Source of the DNA: Erysipelotrichaceae bacterium 66202529
GTDB lineage: Bacteria; Bacillota_I; Bacilli_A; Erysipelotrichales; Erysipelotrichaceae
Direction of reading: 5' to 3'
Length of the DNA stretch: 64,000 nt
Assembly: GCA_017161075.1 (NCBI GenBank)
Contig: CP046174.1
Location: 3,782,001 to 3,846,000, forward strand
Made by a program: the position numbers and the translations under genes. Position 1 is the stretch's first letter, and each line of letters begins with the position of its first letter. Under the pieces are notes generated by a model, which had not been told where the DNA came from, searched no databases, and saw nothing but the letters and a program-made list of their open reading frames with translations. Of the stretch, positions 1-8,932 are shown in pieces.

Positions 1-990
1 AAAGAAAATCATAGAAGCGCTGAATGCAAATAAAACACTGATCCATAAGGCTTTTCCAGCACGTTTCCAGTTTCCGGCTCCGATATTTTGTGCAGCTACG
101 GTACTGATGGCGGATGCGATGGCCGTAGATGGCAGCATGGCAAAGCCTTCAAATTTATTGCAGATACCGGCAGCGGCACTGGCAGCGACGCCAAAGCCAT
201 TGATGATAGCAGCTATACATAGGAATGAAATTGCCGATATAACCTCCTGCAGGGAAATAGGAAGACCGATTTTTAACAGCAGGAACGCCTTATCCCTTCG
301 TATGTGAAAGCTGGATAAATGAAAATCAAAGCTGAATTTTTGTTTGCGCAGAAAAATGATGGACAAAACAAGCGATACCCCCTGGGAAAGTGTTGTCGCA
401 ATGGCAGCTCCTGCAGCCCCCATCTGCAAACCGGCAACCAGCAGAAAATCGAGTACGATATTACATATGCAGGCTATCGTGATAAAATACAACGGACTTT
501 TGGCATCTCCCAGCCCTCTGAGAACAGCACTGACAGCATTATAACCAAAGCTGAAAATAATGCCCATGCTGCATATATAAACATAACTGCAGGCATCCTG
601 GTAGGCTTCCTGCGGTGTCTGAATGAGCCTTAGCAGCTGTGGTGTCATCACCAGCATTACAACTGTTAACAGGATTCCCAGCAACAAAAAAAGGGTAAAG
701 GTTGTCGCAATAGAGGCTTCTATATCCCTTTCTTTTCCGTTGCCGGCATATTGTGCAATCAGTACGGTACTTCCCATTGTCAGACCGGTAATAAAAGAGA
801 GCAGAAGCTGGGTAATCTGAGAACCCAGGGATACGGCAGAAATCTGCGCTTCGCTATTGTACCATCCCACTACCAGCAAATCGACGGTGCCGTACAGCAC
901 CTGTATGAGGTTAGCTGCCAGAAAGGGCAGGGCAAACCACAGCAGGGCCGAATATAAATTGCCATGCAGTAAATCTATTTTCTTTTGCAT
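1..990 (-). CDS. MATE-family efflux transporter, 3' end cut by the window edge
   Basis: About 330 codons are visible, starting at ATG 990 with a good AGGAGG site about 8 bases upstream; the reading frame runs off the left edge, so the C-terminus (a MATE protein is usually 440-460 residues) is missing. The translation is almost entirely hydrophobic helices. It begins MQKKIDLLHGNLYSALLWFA and carries the early MATE stretch ending in QVLYGTVDLLVVGWY. Members of this family are inner-membrane antiporters that expel drugs or metabolites using sodium or protons. The substrate cannot be told. It is the last gene of a same-strand run with the HAD phosphatase and HPr-like gene, only 30 bases downstream of the former. 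Confidence 0.85.
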   Translation of the reverse strand, partial: MQKKIDLLHGNLYSALLWFALPFLAANLIQVLYGTVDLLVVGWYNSEAQISAVSLGSQITQLLLSFITGLTMGSTVLIAQYAGNGKERDIEASIATTFTLFLLLGILLTVVMLVMTPQLLRLIQTPQEAYQDACSYVYICSMGIIFSFGYNAVSAVLRGLGDAKSPLYFITIACICNIVLDFLLVAGLQMGAAGAAIATTLSQGVSLVLSIIFLRKQKFSFDFHLSSFHIRRDKAFLLLKIGLPISLQEVISAISFLCIAAIINGFGVAASAAAGICNKFEGFAMLPSTAIASAISTVAAQNIGAGNWKRAGKALWISVLFAFSASMIFF

Positions 991-1020
991 GATGTTCCCT
1001 CCTGATCAGCATTCATCAGC

Positions 1021-1659
1021 TTATAAAATCATCAAAAGCTCCTGCGGTGTTTCTATGGCATAGCTGCAGGGAAGGGTAACCTGAGTAACACTGCCCCATT
1101 TTGCCCAGACAAAATCAACAGATGCCGCTTTTGCACAGAGCGCATCGTTCATAGAATCTCCAACAAACAGCAGCTGTCCTGAAGAGTATCCGGTTTTCTG
1201 CATGATATAAAGGAGCACATCAGGGGCAGGCTTGGTATGAGCAACGACATCCTGGACGCCGATACAGGAAAAGCAGGCGAAGGCTTCCTCTGTCAGTTGG
1301 TTTTTCAGTTCGTAAAATGCTGCATAGCTGCGTGAGGTCGCAATACCAAGTGCATAGCCGCGCCTGTGCAATTCTATTAACAGCTCATCAATTCCGGGAA
1401 ATGGCTTTACCGTATTCATTTCGTTCTCACGCTGATGAAAGCAGATATCCTCGAAGCGTTCCTTATCCTCTGGCGGTATTTTCAGATATGTACAATTTTC
1501 CTCATCCGTCTGAAAATAGCAGGGAATAAAATGTTCATATGATAAAGGGCTGCGATTGGGATACATGACCCGATATCCTTCATAAAGCATAGAAATCATA
1601 ACGGCAGAGTCAACCAGCGTTCCATCACAGTCAAATACAATCATTTTATAGCTTTGCAC
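1021..1659 (-). CDS. HAD-superfamily hydrolase, phosphatase type
   Basis: 212 residues, a normal length for a small cytoplasmic HAD phosphatase. Motif I is FDCDGTLVDS near residues 9-18 with both nucleophile and acid aspartates. A helical cap follows (about 20-85). Motif III lysine sits in HTKPAPD, and motif IV is FVGDSMNDALCA. The layout matches phosphoglycolate phosphatase or beta-phosphoglucomutase-like proteins; the exact substrate is not visible. The start appears to be GTG at 1659, since AGAAGG lies 8 bases before it inside the end of the HPr-like gene, while the internal ATG five codons later has no ribosome site. It begins 2 bases after the HPr-like stop, so the two are probably co-translated. 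Confidence 0.85.
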   Translation of the reverse strand: MQSYKMIVFDCDGTLVDSAVMISMLYEGYRVMYPNRSPLSYEHFIPCYFQTDEENCTYLKIPPEDKERFEDICFHQRENEMNTVKPFPGIDELLIELHRRGYALGIATSRSYAAFYELKNQLTEEAFACFSCIGVQDVVAHTKPAPDVLLYIMQKTGYSSGQLLFVGDSMNDALCAKAASVDFVWAKWGSVTQVTLPCSYAIETPQELLMIL

Positions 1660-1661
1660 AT

Positions 1662-1919
1662 TTACAACCTTCTTTCACAATATCGGCGCAATTCATCCGC
1701 TGCCTGCTGTTCATCGCTGCCTTCAATTTCAAAGAACAGAATTTCATTCCTTCCTACATTGATTTCCATCAGCTCTACGATTCTGCGTACATTGGCACTT
1801 CGCTGTCTGCTATACACTGTTATCGTACTGCTGAATGTTCGTGCCATTGCGGATAGATCACTTGCCGGCCGTGCATGAAGCCCCATGTGGCTCTTTACTG
1901 TATATTGGAATGTAATCAT
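1662..1919 (-). CDS. HPr-like phosphocarrier protein lacking Ser46
   Basis: 85 residues, the standard HPr length. I chose ATG 1919 over the in-frame ATG 1934 because GAGGTGA overlaps the upstream codons and because this start puts the phospho-accepting histidine of GLHARPA exactly at residue 15, as in known HPr. HPr passes phosphate from enzyme I to PTS IIA domains in the cytoplasm. The position of the HprK target serine (Ser46) reads arginine here (VRRIVELM in place of the usual KSIMGVM), so serine phosphorylation and a CcpA co-repressor role look impossible. It is therefore probably a specialised paralogue, perhaps serving the mannose-type PTS just upstream, rather than the main PtsH. Confidence 0.85.
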   Translation of the reverse strand: MITFQYTVKSHMGLHARPASDLSAMARTFSSTITVYSRQRSANVRRIVELMEINVGRNEILFFEIEGSDEQQAADELRRYCERRL

Positions 1920-2289
1920 TCTGTCACCTCTCATATCATATAAATCATTAAATCATCGTATGAATTTTCATTTGTATCCTTGAAGACCTTTAGCATAGCA
2001 TCAAAGCACACTACCGTAAATACAGATATACTGGTAATTTCAGGAACAGGAGACTCTCTTATTTCCGTGATGCAAGCATTGGTCAGGATAATACAACATC
2101 ATTATCCGGCACAAAACGTTTTCCATCTTCCCGCAGAGATTCGCATGAACTAAGAAGATGCTGACAAGGCCTCTTTCACAGTGCTTTTGGCATAACGGTA
2201 TCAGCCATACATACATCAGCCGTTATGGAATTGTACAGTGCTATGGATTTGGCAATTATCAGCATCTCTATGTAAACTGTGTTTATTCC
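1920..2289. other. Intergenic region with one hairpin
   Basis: 370 bases between the PTS operon end and the HPr-like gene. No convincing coding frame is seen. A perfect 8-bp inverted repeat, CATAACGG (2191-2198) with CCGTTATG (2220-2227), lies 63 bases after the SIS gene stop. It lacks a T-run on either side, so it is not a classic terminator, but it could be an RNA 3'-end structure for the PTS operon. Confidence 0.4.
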
Positions 2290-3363
2290 TTATTCATCAT
2301 GCGTATTAAAGTATTTTGCCTCCGGCATCGGTTCCTCATCCGCTCCAAAAGGCTTAATTATAATTCCATAATCAGAAGCCAGACGTGCTGCCAGAATCTC
2401 TACAACAGGTGCATATTCAAGATATGCAAAATCATTTCCGCGAGGCTCAAAGGCAAGATCTCTTTCATCTACAGCATTCATACCGATGACAAACGCATCT
2501 CCCACCTCGGTTTTGATATAGCTTGCTAGACCGTTTGCAATATTTTCATTTCTTCCATTATTCAAAATGATTACAGCAGTTTGATTGGTAAAGCCCATCG
2601 TCGGGCCATGCATGCCATCATCCATCTCATACCCTACACACAGATAACGCTTTGCAATTTCCAGACATTTTAAAGCGCCTTCCACTGCAACACCATACAG
2701 GGCGCCGCTGCCATACAGAGCATAGCCGCTCTTGTTCATTAAACGCCATTTATTCTTATCAAACCAACACATAGCAGCATCGCACAGTTCACCATGATGC
2801 GCCGCTGCAGCTTTTGCGTCCTCTATATAGGACGCATATGCACTCTCTGATAACGTCCCTCTGGCAAGCCCTATTTCCATAGCGGTAATCATATGTGTAA
2901 AGGCAGACATACAATATCCAATCGTACGACAGCCGTATTCTTCATGATCTGTTTCCATCAGAATATGGCAGCCGCCAGCCTTTGCAAGCGGTGATGATGC
3001 ATCCTCTGTAACAGCAACTGTCAAATTACCCAGCTCCTTCATTTTCAGCAGGGCTTTTTGTGTTAATGTAGATGTACCGCTTTGCGATGTGAATATGTAA
3101 AGAGCATTCGGATTATACACATGCTTCTTTAAGAAGATATTCGGCAGCAGCACAGCTGTTGAGATACCGCTTGCTTTTTCCACAAATTCATGGGATGTCA
3201 TGGAACAGGTATTGCTTGTACCTGATCCTATCAAAACAATTTCATTGATGGAAGAAAGCCTATCACCCAGATATGTGAATAATCCAGCAGTGAGTTCCTT
3301 TCTTTCCTGTATCACCGTATCCACAATGTTGGGGACACGTCTAATCGTATCAAGTAAGCTCAT
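2290..3363 (-). CDS. SIS-domain sugar-phosphate deglycase or isomerase (FrlB/GfrF-like)
   Basis: 357 residues with two SIS (sugar isomerase) domains. The first has GSGTSNTCSMTSHEF (about 46-60) and a phosphate-binding TSQSGTSTLTQKA stretch; the second has YGSGALYGVAVEGALKCLE and GMHGPTMGF, whose histidine fits the catalytic position of fructosamine-6-phosphate deglycases. It is the last gene of the mannose-family PTS operon, starting 20 bases after the IID stop with an AGAGGAGA ribosome site. In the known gfr and frl systems such enzymes split phosphorylated Amadori products (glucoselysine, fructoselysine) into hexose phosphate and amine. That substrate class is inferred from context; a GlmS-like aminosugar isomerase role is the alternative. 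Confidence 0.8.
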   Translation of the reverse strand: MSLLDTIRRVPNIVDTVIQERKELTAGLFTYLGDRLSSINEIVLIGSGTSNTCSMTSHEFVEKASGISTAVLLPNIFLKKHVYNPNALYIFTSQSGTSTLTQKALLKMKELGNLTVAVTEDASSPLAKAGGCHILMETDHEEYGCRTIGYCMSAFTHMITAMEIGLARGTLSESAYASYIEDAKAAAAHHGELCDAAMCWFDKNKWRLMNKSGYALYGSGALYGVAVEGALKCLEIAKRYLCVGYEMDDGMHGPTMGFTNQTAVIILNNGRNENIANGLASYIKTEVGDAFVIGMNAVDERDLAFEPRGNDFAYLEYAPVVEILAARLASDYGIIIKPFGADEEPMPEAKYFNTHDE

Positions 3364-3383
3364 TTTATTTCTCCTCTTTTCTA

Positions 3384-4205
3384 TTAGAAAATACCAATAT
3401 ATTTCCCTGCAATTCCAAGTACCATAATCACAACGATCAGCAGGGTTGGCTTAACATTTTTATTCAGAAGCTTAAAGCAGCCCAGTGTCAGCAGTAACGG
3501 AAGCATGCAAGGGAAGATGGAATCCAGCATTTCCTGAATGGATTGCTCTGCACCATTCATTGTAAAGACATAGCCGATATTCAAGGATACCATGGTAGCC
3601 GTCATGGCTCCGACCGTCATCAGACCTACAATACTTGCCGCTTTTGTAACAAAGCTCATAATGCCGCTTTCCTCTGCCTGCGTCATAAATTTTGTTCCCA
3701 TTTTATAGCCTATATACGGGAACAGAATACGAACCGGCTCTGCCAGAAGATTAAACAGCACCAGGAAAACGATAGGACCTAATATATTCCCGTCCTTTGC
3801 CATGCTCAAGCCGATTCCCATAGTGATAACACGCCATGTACTCTGAAAAATGGAATCACCGATACCGGCAAATGGCCCCATCAGGGAAGTTTTAACTGCG
3901 GCAATCGAAGACTTATCAAAATTCTGATCATGCGCTGCCTGTACCTCCATTGCCGTGCTCAGTCCTGTGATGAACCCTCCAACAACCGGATTCGTATTAA
4001 ATAATTCATAGTGCCGCTTATAGCCTGCAATACGATCCTCCTCATTATCATACATCGCATTGATGACCGGAATCATAACCCACATATACCCCATAGCCTG
4101 GAATTTCTCCCAAGTATACACTGCATCAACCTGGTGAGAACGCCGAGCCACCTTAGCCATCAATTTTCCTTCTTCATTGGTTAAACCAAATTTTTCTTTA
4201 ATCAT
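3384..4205 (-). CDS. PTS mannose-family IID subunit
   Basis: 273 residues from the ATG preceded by GAGGAGGAGC; a longer frame to 4277 overlaps IIC heavily and is rejected. The start overlaps the IIC stop by 8 bases. The protein has the typical IID N-terminal soluble half (YNTNP-like segment reading LFNTNPVVGGFITGLSTAMEVQ, then SLMGPFAGIGDS) and a C-terminal hydrophobic part ending at the membrane. IID and IIC together form the membrane channel of mannose, fructose, sorbose and glycated-amino-acid PTS permeases. Confidence 0.93.
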   Translation of the reverse strand: MIKEKFGLTNEEGKLMAKVARRSHQVDAVYTWEKFQAMGYMWVMIPVINAMYDNEEDRIAGYKRHYELFNTNPVVGGFITGLSTAMEVQAAHDQNFDKSSIAAVKTSLMGPFAGIGDSIFQSTWRVITMGIGLSMAKDGNILGPIVFLVLFNLLAEPVRILFPYIGYKMGTKFMTQAEESGIMSFVTKAASIVGLMTVGAMTATMVSLNIGYVFTMNGAEQSIQEMLDSIFPCMLPLLLTLGCFKLLNKNVKPTLLIVVIMVLGIAGKYIGIF

Positions 4206-4989
4206 TGAATAGCTCCTCCTCATCGGTATCTGTATCAGTGACAAGCTTATTTGCCTGTCTGCGTTTACTAAATTCACCTTCGAAATAAAGGATGATAACC
4301 AAAATCATACCGCAAATTGCAATCGCCATCAGCGGCATACCGCAATAGGATGCCATAATGAAGCCAAGGAAGAAATAAACAGCCAGCTTCTTCTGCCACA
4401 TCATCTTTAACAGCAAGCCGAATCCGACAGCCCCCAGCATACCTGCGGCAACGCCCATACCATCCAGTAAGGTCTGTGGAACATTGTTAATAAATTCCTT
4501 CATAACATCTGCACCGAGCCCAACCCCCAATGCACACACCAGCCCGCTAAACAACGAGGTTGTGACTGCAACTAGCGGGAAAAGCCTTTGAATCCCTTTG
4601 TAATTTCCCTTCTCTACCATTCTGTCGATAAAAGGTGTATACAGGGAACGCAATGCAACCTTCGGTACAAAGAGCATCTGGCAAATAATAGATGTAGGTA
4701 CTGCCAATGCAAATGCTGTTTCAATACCTGCCCCAAGGATGATTGCATATGCTGTACCCACAGCCGTACCGGATACTGCATCCGGAGGTACTGTTCCACC
4801 GATTGCCATAACCCCCATGAATACAAGCTCCAGGGAAGCCCCGACTTCAACACCTGTTTTCACATCTCCCAAGACGATGCCGATCGCTGTTCCAACGATT
4901 AGAGGTCTCTCCACCATAGGGAAGCAGCACCAGCATTCGATAAAGCCTAGGATAACTACCGTTAACCCGACTAATAGTGCTTGAATCAT
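4198..4989 (-). CDS. PTS mannose-family IIC subunit
   Basis: 263 residues and strongly hydrophobic, with the family's GxxxGDVKTGVEVGASLELVFMG region near the N-terminus. ATG 4989 is preferred over ATG 4995 because AGGAGGA ends one base before the latter and 7 bases before the former. IIC is the integral transport subunit that pairs with IID. It lies 17 bases after the IIB stop in a tight operon. The C-terminal 25 residues are charged and cytoplasmic (KRRQANKLVTDTDTDEEE). Confidence 0.92.
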   Translation of the reverse strand: MIQALLVGLTVVILGFIECWCCFPMVERPLIVGTAIGIVLGDVKTGVEVGASLELVFMGVMAIGGTVPPDAVSGTAVGTAYAIILGAGIETAFALAVPTSIICQMLFVPKVALRSLYTPFIDRMVEKGNYKGIQRLFPLVAVTTSLFSGLVCALGVGLGADVMKEFINNVPQTLLDGMGVAAGMLGAVGFGLLLKMMWQKKLAVYFFLGFIMASYCGMPLMAIAICGMILVIILYFEGEFSKRRQANKLVTDTDTDEEELFND

Positions 4990-5006
4990 AATCATTCCTC
5001 CTTTTC

Positions 5007-5477
5007 TTATAAGTATTTATCAATATTTGTGCGGCTTTCTGTAGGAACCATCCGCAGCTCTAAGCTGTCTACCAGTGTTCTCAGCTCCTTTAAAGCAGCA
5101 AGGTCTTCATCGTCAAGACATACAGCGGCTGCAATCATCTTTCCTCCTTCCTTATTTTTTACACCGCCAATGTTTACGCGATGGATACAATCTGTCGATT
5201 TTACCAGCTTCAGGGTATCCTGTATCGTTCTTGTTATTAAAAAGATTTTAATTTTCGCTGCATTTGGATTGTTGAGGAGAGCTATTGCATCATCAATCGT
5301 TTTGATTGCCAGCTTTACACCGGCAGGCTTTGCCATTTTTAATGCCAGTTTGCCCATCTCATTAGTCGCTGCCTCATCATTCGCAATCAGTATAGCTTCC
5401 GGTGCCACTGCCCCGACCCAGGTTACCGCCACCTGTCCATGCAGCAGACGATCATCAATTCTACAAAGTTCTACCAT
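5007..5477 (-). CDS. PTS mannose-family IIB subunit
   Basis: 156 residues, the normal IIB length. The phosphorylation site is the histidine in RIDDRLLHGQVAVTW near residue 14, which identifies the mannose/sorbose IIB family. This soluble protein takes phosphate from IIA and gives it to the sugar as it enters through IIC-IID. Its ATG overlaps the last codons of IIA (stop at 5471), with GAGGATGA as ribosome site, so the two are translationally coupled. Confidence 0.93.
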   Translation of the reverse strand: MVELCRIDDRLLHGQVAVTWVGAVAPEAILIANDEAATNEMGKLALKMAKPAGVKLAIKTIDDAIALLNNPNAAKIKIFLITRTIQDTLKLVKSTDCIHRVNIGGVKNKEGGKMIAAAVCLDDEDLAALKELRTLVDSLELRMVPTESRTNIDKYL

Positions 5478-5905
5478 AATTTATCATCCTCGATTCCTTT
5501 GTCTATTTCACTTTTTACACTTTGATAGTTAAACAACAGAATGTTTTTTCTGGCATTGTCCATCGTTTTTCTTAAAAGCTCTTCTGTATCTCCACGATCC
5601 CGTGTCAGCAGCAGCTCCAATACAATAGACAGCGTCATTCCGGTCATCAGATAGACCCTGGGATAGATACATAAATGCATAAGCTGATTATGAACACTTC
5701 CGCCATTGATATCACAGAGCAGGATATATTCCTGTTCCTGATTATTTTCGATTTGATCCTTCAGCAGCAGATAGATATCCTGCGGAGTCTTATATGTATC
5801 CAGCCCGTATGCGGTAATTCCCTGCGTACAACCCATGATCATCTGTGCTGCACTCAGCATGCCCTCGGCCAGTGAACCATGAGAAGCCAGTATGATATTT
5901 CTCAA
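5471..5905 (-). CDS. PTS mannose-family IIA subunit, probable TTG start
   Basis: 144 residues from a TTG codon at 5905. The frame is open to an ATG at 5941, but the sigma-54 promoter at 5951-5966 predicts transcription to begin near 5940, which would leave that ATG untranscribed; AAGGAGGGGAGGAG stands just before the TTG. From TTG the protein begins with the classic IIA start, RNIILASHGSLAEG, putting the phospho-histidine at residue 9. IIA receives phosphate from HPr. It is the first gene of the IIA-IIB-IIC-IID-SIS operon. Confidence 0.88.
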   Translation of the reverse strand: MRNIILASHGSLAEGMLSAAQMIMGCTQGITAYGLDTYKTPQDIYLLLKDQIENNQEQEYILLCDINGGSVHNQLMHLCIYPRVYLMTGMTLSIVLELLLTRDRGDTEELLRKTMDNARKNILLFNYQSVKSEIDKGIEDDKLW

Positions 5906-5950
5906 GCTCCTCCCCTCCTTTCCTGATATTTCACGCTTCACTTATCTATA

Positions 5951-5966
5951 AGCAAACTGCGTGCCA
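5951..5966 (-). promoter_or_regulatory. Sigma-54 (-24/-12) promoter of the PTS operon
   Basis: On the minus strand the sequence TGGCACG-CAGT-TTGCT matches the sigma-54 consensus TGGCACG-N4-TTGCW at every defined base, with the GG and GC pairs in correct register. Predicted transcription start is near 5940, 35 bases before the TTG start of IIA. An upstream sigma-54 activator gene of the LevR class (6062-8887) fits. The element is embedded in an 11-bp perfect inverted repeat (5955-5965 with 5981-5991). Confidence 0.9.
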
Positions 5967-6061
5967 GTTTTCATCAAGCCGGCACGCAGTTGTTGTTTTC
6001 CCCTTTAAACAGGGGCTTATTTAATTTTATAGAAGGCCTTATACCTACCGCTAAAAAAGCA

Positions 6062-8887
6062 TCATTCAATCGTTTCCCATAATTCATTGACACTGTCATC
6101 CACCGCCTTGACACTGTCCCGCTTAAAGATATAGTCGTAAATATAACCGACCTCACTGACTGGAATTTCTACATTGTAATGTACCTCTACATCATGAAAT
6201 GCCCGTTTTACAATCGCGATAAAATCCCCGTGCTTTTGTATAAACGAATCCAGATCATGAAACTTTGTCACATTCTTATTGATAATCAGCCGTTCAATCA
6301 GACAGCTGATATGGATATACAGGCCCAATGTGATATTGCTGCTGAGTACCAGCTGCAGCTCCTTCTGGATCGTTTTAATGATTTTTTCCACACTGTTGAT
6401 AATCTTATCGCTGTCTAAAATCGTCAGATAATCCAGTAAATTATCCATAGAAAAGTTTTTAATCATATTCTCATTAAAGGCTTCAATCTGATCCGGCCGC
6501 ATACGCTGTGCGAATGCTGAATTCGTTTTCTCCACACTCTTTTGTTCGATCATTTCCTCCAGGGAAATAAAAGGAATATCGGCTATTTTTGGATTCTTGG
6601 TACCAACGATAAACAGAATATTATATTTTTCAAAAACAGAGGAGCTTCTGCCCGTTTTAATCAGAGAATCAAAATCATAGGGAATTACACTGATGGAGAC
6701 ATGATCCGGTAAGGATGCTTCCATCAGATTGCTGATTTTTTCCGCAGTGCCGATGCCGGTTTCACATACCGATAAGACGGCATCCTGCTTCACCCGGTTT
6801 TTGATAATTTCATAATGGTAAGGAAGATGACTGCTGGCCTCACGTAAAATATCGTGTATCGCCATCCCCTCCAGTATCATACTTCCGATATCCAGCGCCA
6901 GCTTTGTTGTGACATTGTTGATGATACCGATATCCATGAGCTTTACACTTCCCAGCCGCTGATAGATATCCTCCAGAGAGCCCATATCGACAAGGACGAT
7001 AACTTCCTTACTGCTTTCCTTTCCTTTTAAATACTCACTCAGCTTTTTTACCACAACATCAAAATCACTCTCAATCGGCATATCGATTGCATCGAATACC
7101 CGCTGCTTCAACAGCTGATTGGCAACCTCCGCAATTCCGCTGGCGATCGCATAGCCATGGGCGATAATCACCGCAGGGATATCCGCAGCCTGCAGCTCCC
7201 GGTCAAAATAGCGGATAAAGAGGAATAAATCAAGAAAACCAAACGGCCCCGGTACAAAATTTAAAGCGTCACTGACAAGCTGCCAGATATCACAGACGAT
7301 CTCATATTCAAGCCCGTATTCACGATGCAGAAGATTCTGCAGCTGCTCTACATCCTTGCGGTTGCTGATTCTCAGCTGGTTGATGGAAGCATAATTCTGC
7401 ATATAATCATTCATAAAATGAACAAGCATAGATATTTCATTATTTGAAAATTTCTCAAGGTGATATTTATGAATGACGATATTCATAATGTTCTTTACCA
7501 GATGATTCATCATATCGAGCTTCGGTGATTCATAGGTGTTTCCGGCAAAGAGATAATCCACATACTGCTCCAGCTTGCGGCAGCAGCTTTCAATATATGA
7601 GGAAGGCTTTAGCTCTGTATGATTCATCGTACGATATTTGTGAATCAAATAGGAATTCAGCTTATACAGATGTCCGTCCTTCTGCATATTTACCAGCATA
7701 TCGCTGCTGCGTATCATCGTCTTATCATCATAGCTGTACAGCGTCAGATCCTTGCCGGTGCTTTCCAGTAAGTCACTAGGAAGATCATACAGATGCAGCT
7801 CCACCTGCTTCTGTTTCTCCTGACTGCGTAAAAACGCCTTGGCAACACTTGCGCGGATACAGTTTTTCAGGCCGCCGACATTTCCGATAAATACGTGACG
7901 CTCCAGAGTGCGATAGACCAGATCCGACAGACAGATTTCCCGCTGAATATGCAATTCCTCCTCCTGTATCAGAAATTGCAAAAGTCTTCGTTTCTCCTGC
8001 AGGGGCCGCTCTGCAAGGGAGGGTACCTTGACAATCAGGGGAATCCTTCGCAGCAGTGTTTTCAGCAGTACCTCACTTGGCTGCATCGTTGTTGCGAATA
8101 TCAGTCTCGCCTTGGATTCATACCAGACGTCATTATCTCCTACCATGTGATAAATGCCCTTATCCATGAACAGAAATATCTTTTCCTGACATTCCGGCTT
8201 CAGACCATGCACCTCATCCATGAACAGAATACCGCCATCAGCCAGTGCCAGTAGCCCGAGGGTATCCTTATCAGCCCCGGTATAGGCACCCTTTTTATAG
8301 CCGAATAAATTAGTCATCAGCATTTCCGGATTGTTTGCATACTCCGAGCAGTTCACCGTTACAAACCGACTGTCTGAAGACAGGATACCCGTATCCTGTC
8401 CATATTGAAACATCAGCTGTGCAATCAGACTTTTTCCTGTACCGGTAGGCCCCTGCAAAAGAATGGGAAGTCCATGGTCAGGGTATGAAACAGCCGCTTT
8501 GCATTGTTCTACCACATAGCTCAGACTGTCCTGCGCACCAATCAGATTCAAAAACGCATGTTTTTTATCCGCTGTTTTCAATTCATCACGCATTTCATCC
8601 AGGGTTTCATAAATATCCGCCTGCAGCTGTACGGAAAAGCGTTCCTCTAATGTTTTCCGCAGAAAGAAATATACCGGGCGTGTATTGATTTTGATAACCT
8701 GCCCTTTCTGCTGCAGCTCACTCATGTAATGGGAAATAAGATTTCGGCTGCACTGAAAATGTTCACTTAGCCAGGCCGCCGTCAATACCTCCAGCTCATC
8801 AGGTGACCATAATTTGTCAAAATCCAGAATATTACATTCCCTTTCCAGCAGTTCCAGAATGCCCTGCTTGATCGCATTATCGCTCAT
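6062..8887 (-). CDS. LevR-type sigma-54-dependent transcriptional activator with PTS regulatory domains
   Basis: 941 residues. Order: helix-turn-helix region (about 10-75); AAA+ domain with Walker A GPTGTGKS (146-153), sigma-54 loop GAYTGA (200-205) and Walker B LFMDE (221-225); PRD1 (about 430-545); a mannose-type IIA domain whose histidine is His577 in IIAHGYA; a IIB-like domain with Cys708 in SVCETGIGTA; and PRD2 (about 820-935, His859). Such activators switch on mannose-family PTS operons when their PRD and IIA histidines report PTS activity. The gene lies directly upstream of the PTS operon with its sigma-54 promoter in between. Ribosome site AAGGAGAG precedes ATG 8887. Confidence 0.95.
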   Translation of the reverse strand: MSDNAIKQGILELLERECNILDFDKLWSPDELEVLTAAWLSEHFQCSRNLISHYMSELQQKGQVIKINTRPVYFFLRKTLEERFSVQLQADIYETLDEMRDELKTADKKHAFLNLIGAQDSLSYVVEQCKAAVSYPDHGLPILLQGPTGTGKSLIAQLMFQYGQDTGILSSDSRFVTVNCSEYANNPEMLMTNLFGYKKGAYTGADKDTLGLLALADGGILFMDEVHGLKPECQEKIFLFMDKGIYHMVGDNDVWYESKARLIFATTMQPSEVLLKTLLRRIPLIVKVPSLAERPLQEKRRLLQFLIQEEELHIQREICLSDLVYRTLERHVFIGNVGGLKNCIRASVAKAFLRSQEKQKQVELHLYDLPSDLLESTGKDLTLYSYDDKTMIRSSDMLVNMQKDGHLYKLNSYLIHKYRTMNHTELKPSSYIESCCRKLEQYVDYLFAGNTYESPKLDMMNHLVKNIMNIVIHKYHLEKFSNNEISMLVHFMNDYMQNYASINQLRISNRKDVEQLQNLLHREYGLEYEIVCDIWQLVSDALNFVPGPFGFLDLFLFIRYFDRELQAADIPAVIIAHGYAIASGIAEVANQLLKQRVFDAIDMPIESDFDVVVKKLSEYLKGKESSKEVIVLVDMGSLEDIYQRLGSVKLMDIGIINNVTTKLALDIGSMILEGMAIHDILREASSHLPYHYEIIKNRVKQDAVLSVCETGIGTAEKISNLMEASLPDHVSISVIPYDFDSLIKTGRSSSVFEKYNILFIVGTKNPKIADIPFISLEEMIEQKSVEKTNSAFAQRMRPDQIEAFNENMIKNFSMDNLLDYLTILDSDKIINSVEKIIKTIQKELQLVLSSNITLGLYIHISCLIERLIINKNVTKFHDLDSFIQKHGDFIAIVKRAFHDVEVHYNVEIPVSEVGYIYDYIFKRDSVKAVDDSVNELWETIE

Positions 8888-8903
8888 GCACTCTCTCCTT
8901 TTC

Positions 8904-8932
8904 TTTCATGAAGTATTCATATTTCATGAAGT
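8904..8932. promoter_or_regulatory. Pair of TTCATGAA palindromes upstream of the LevR-type gene
   Basis: The 11-base sequence TTTCATGAAGT occurs twice, at 8904-8914 and 8922-8932, 18 bases apart, each containing the perfect palindrome TTCATGAA. They lie 17-45 bases upstream of the activator's start codon. Spacing near two helical turns suggests an operator for a dimeric regulator; this is inference from pattern alone. Confidence 0.4.

Noticed and set aside
5981..5996. A second sigma-54-like box on the plus strand
   Set aside because: It is the mirror of the palindrome and lacks the -12 GC, and no plus-strand gene follows.
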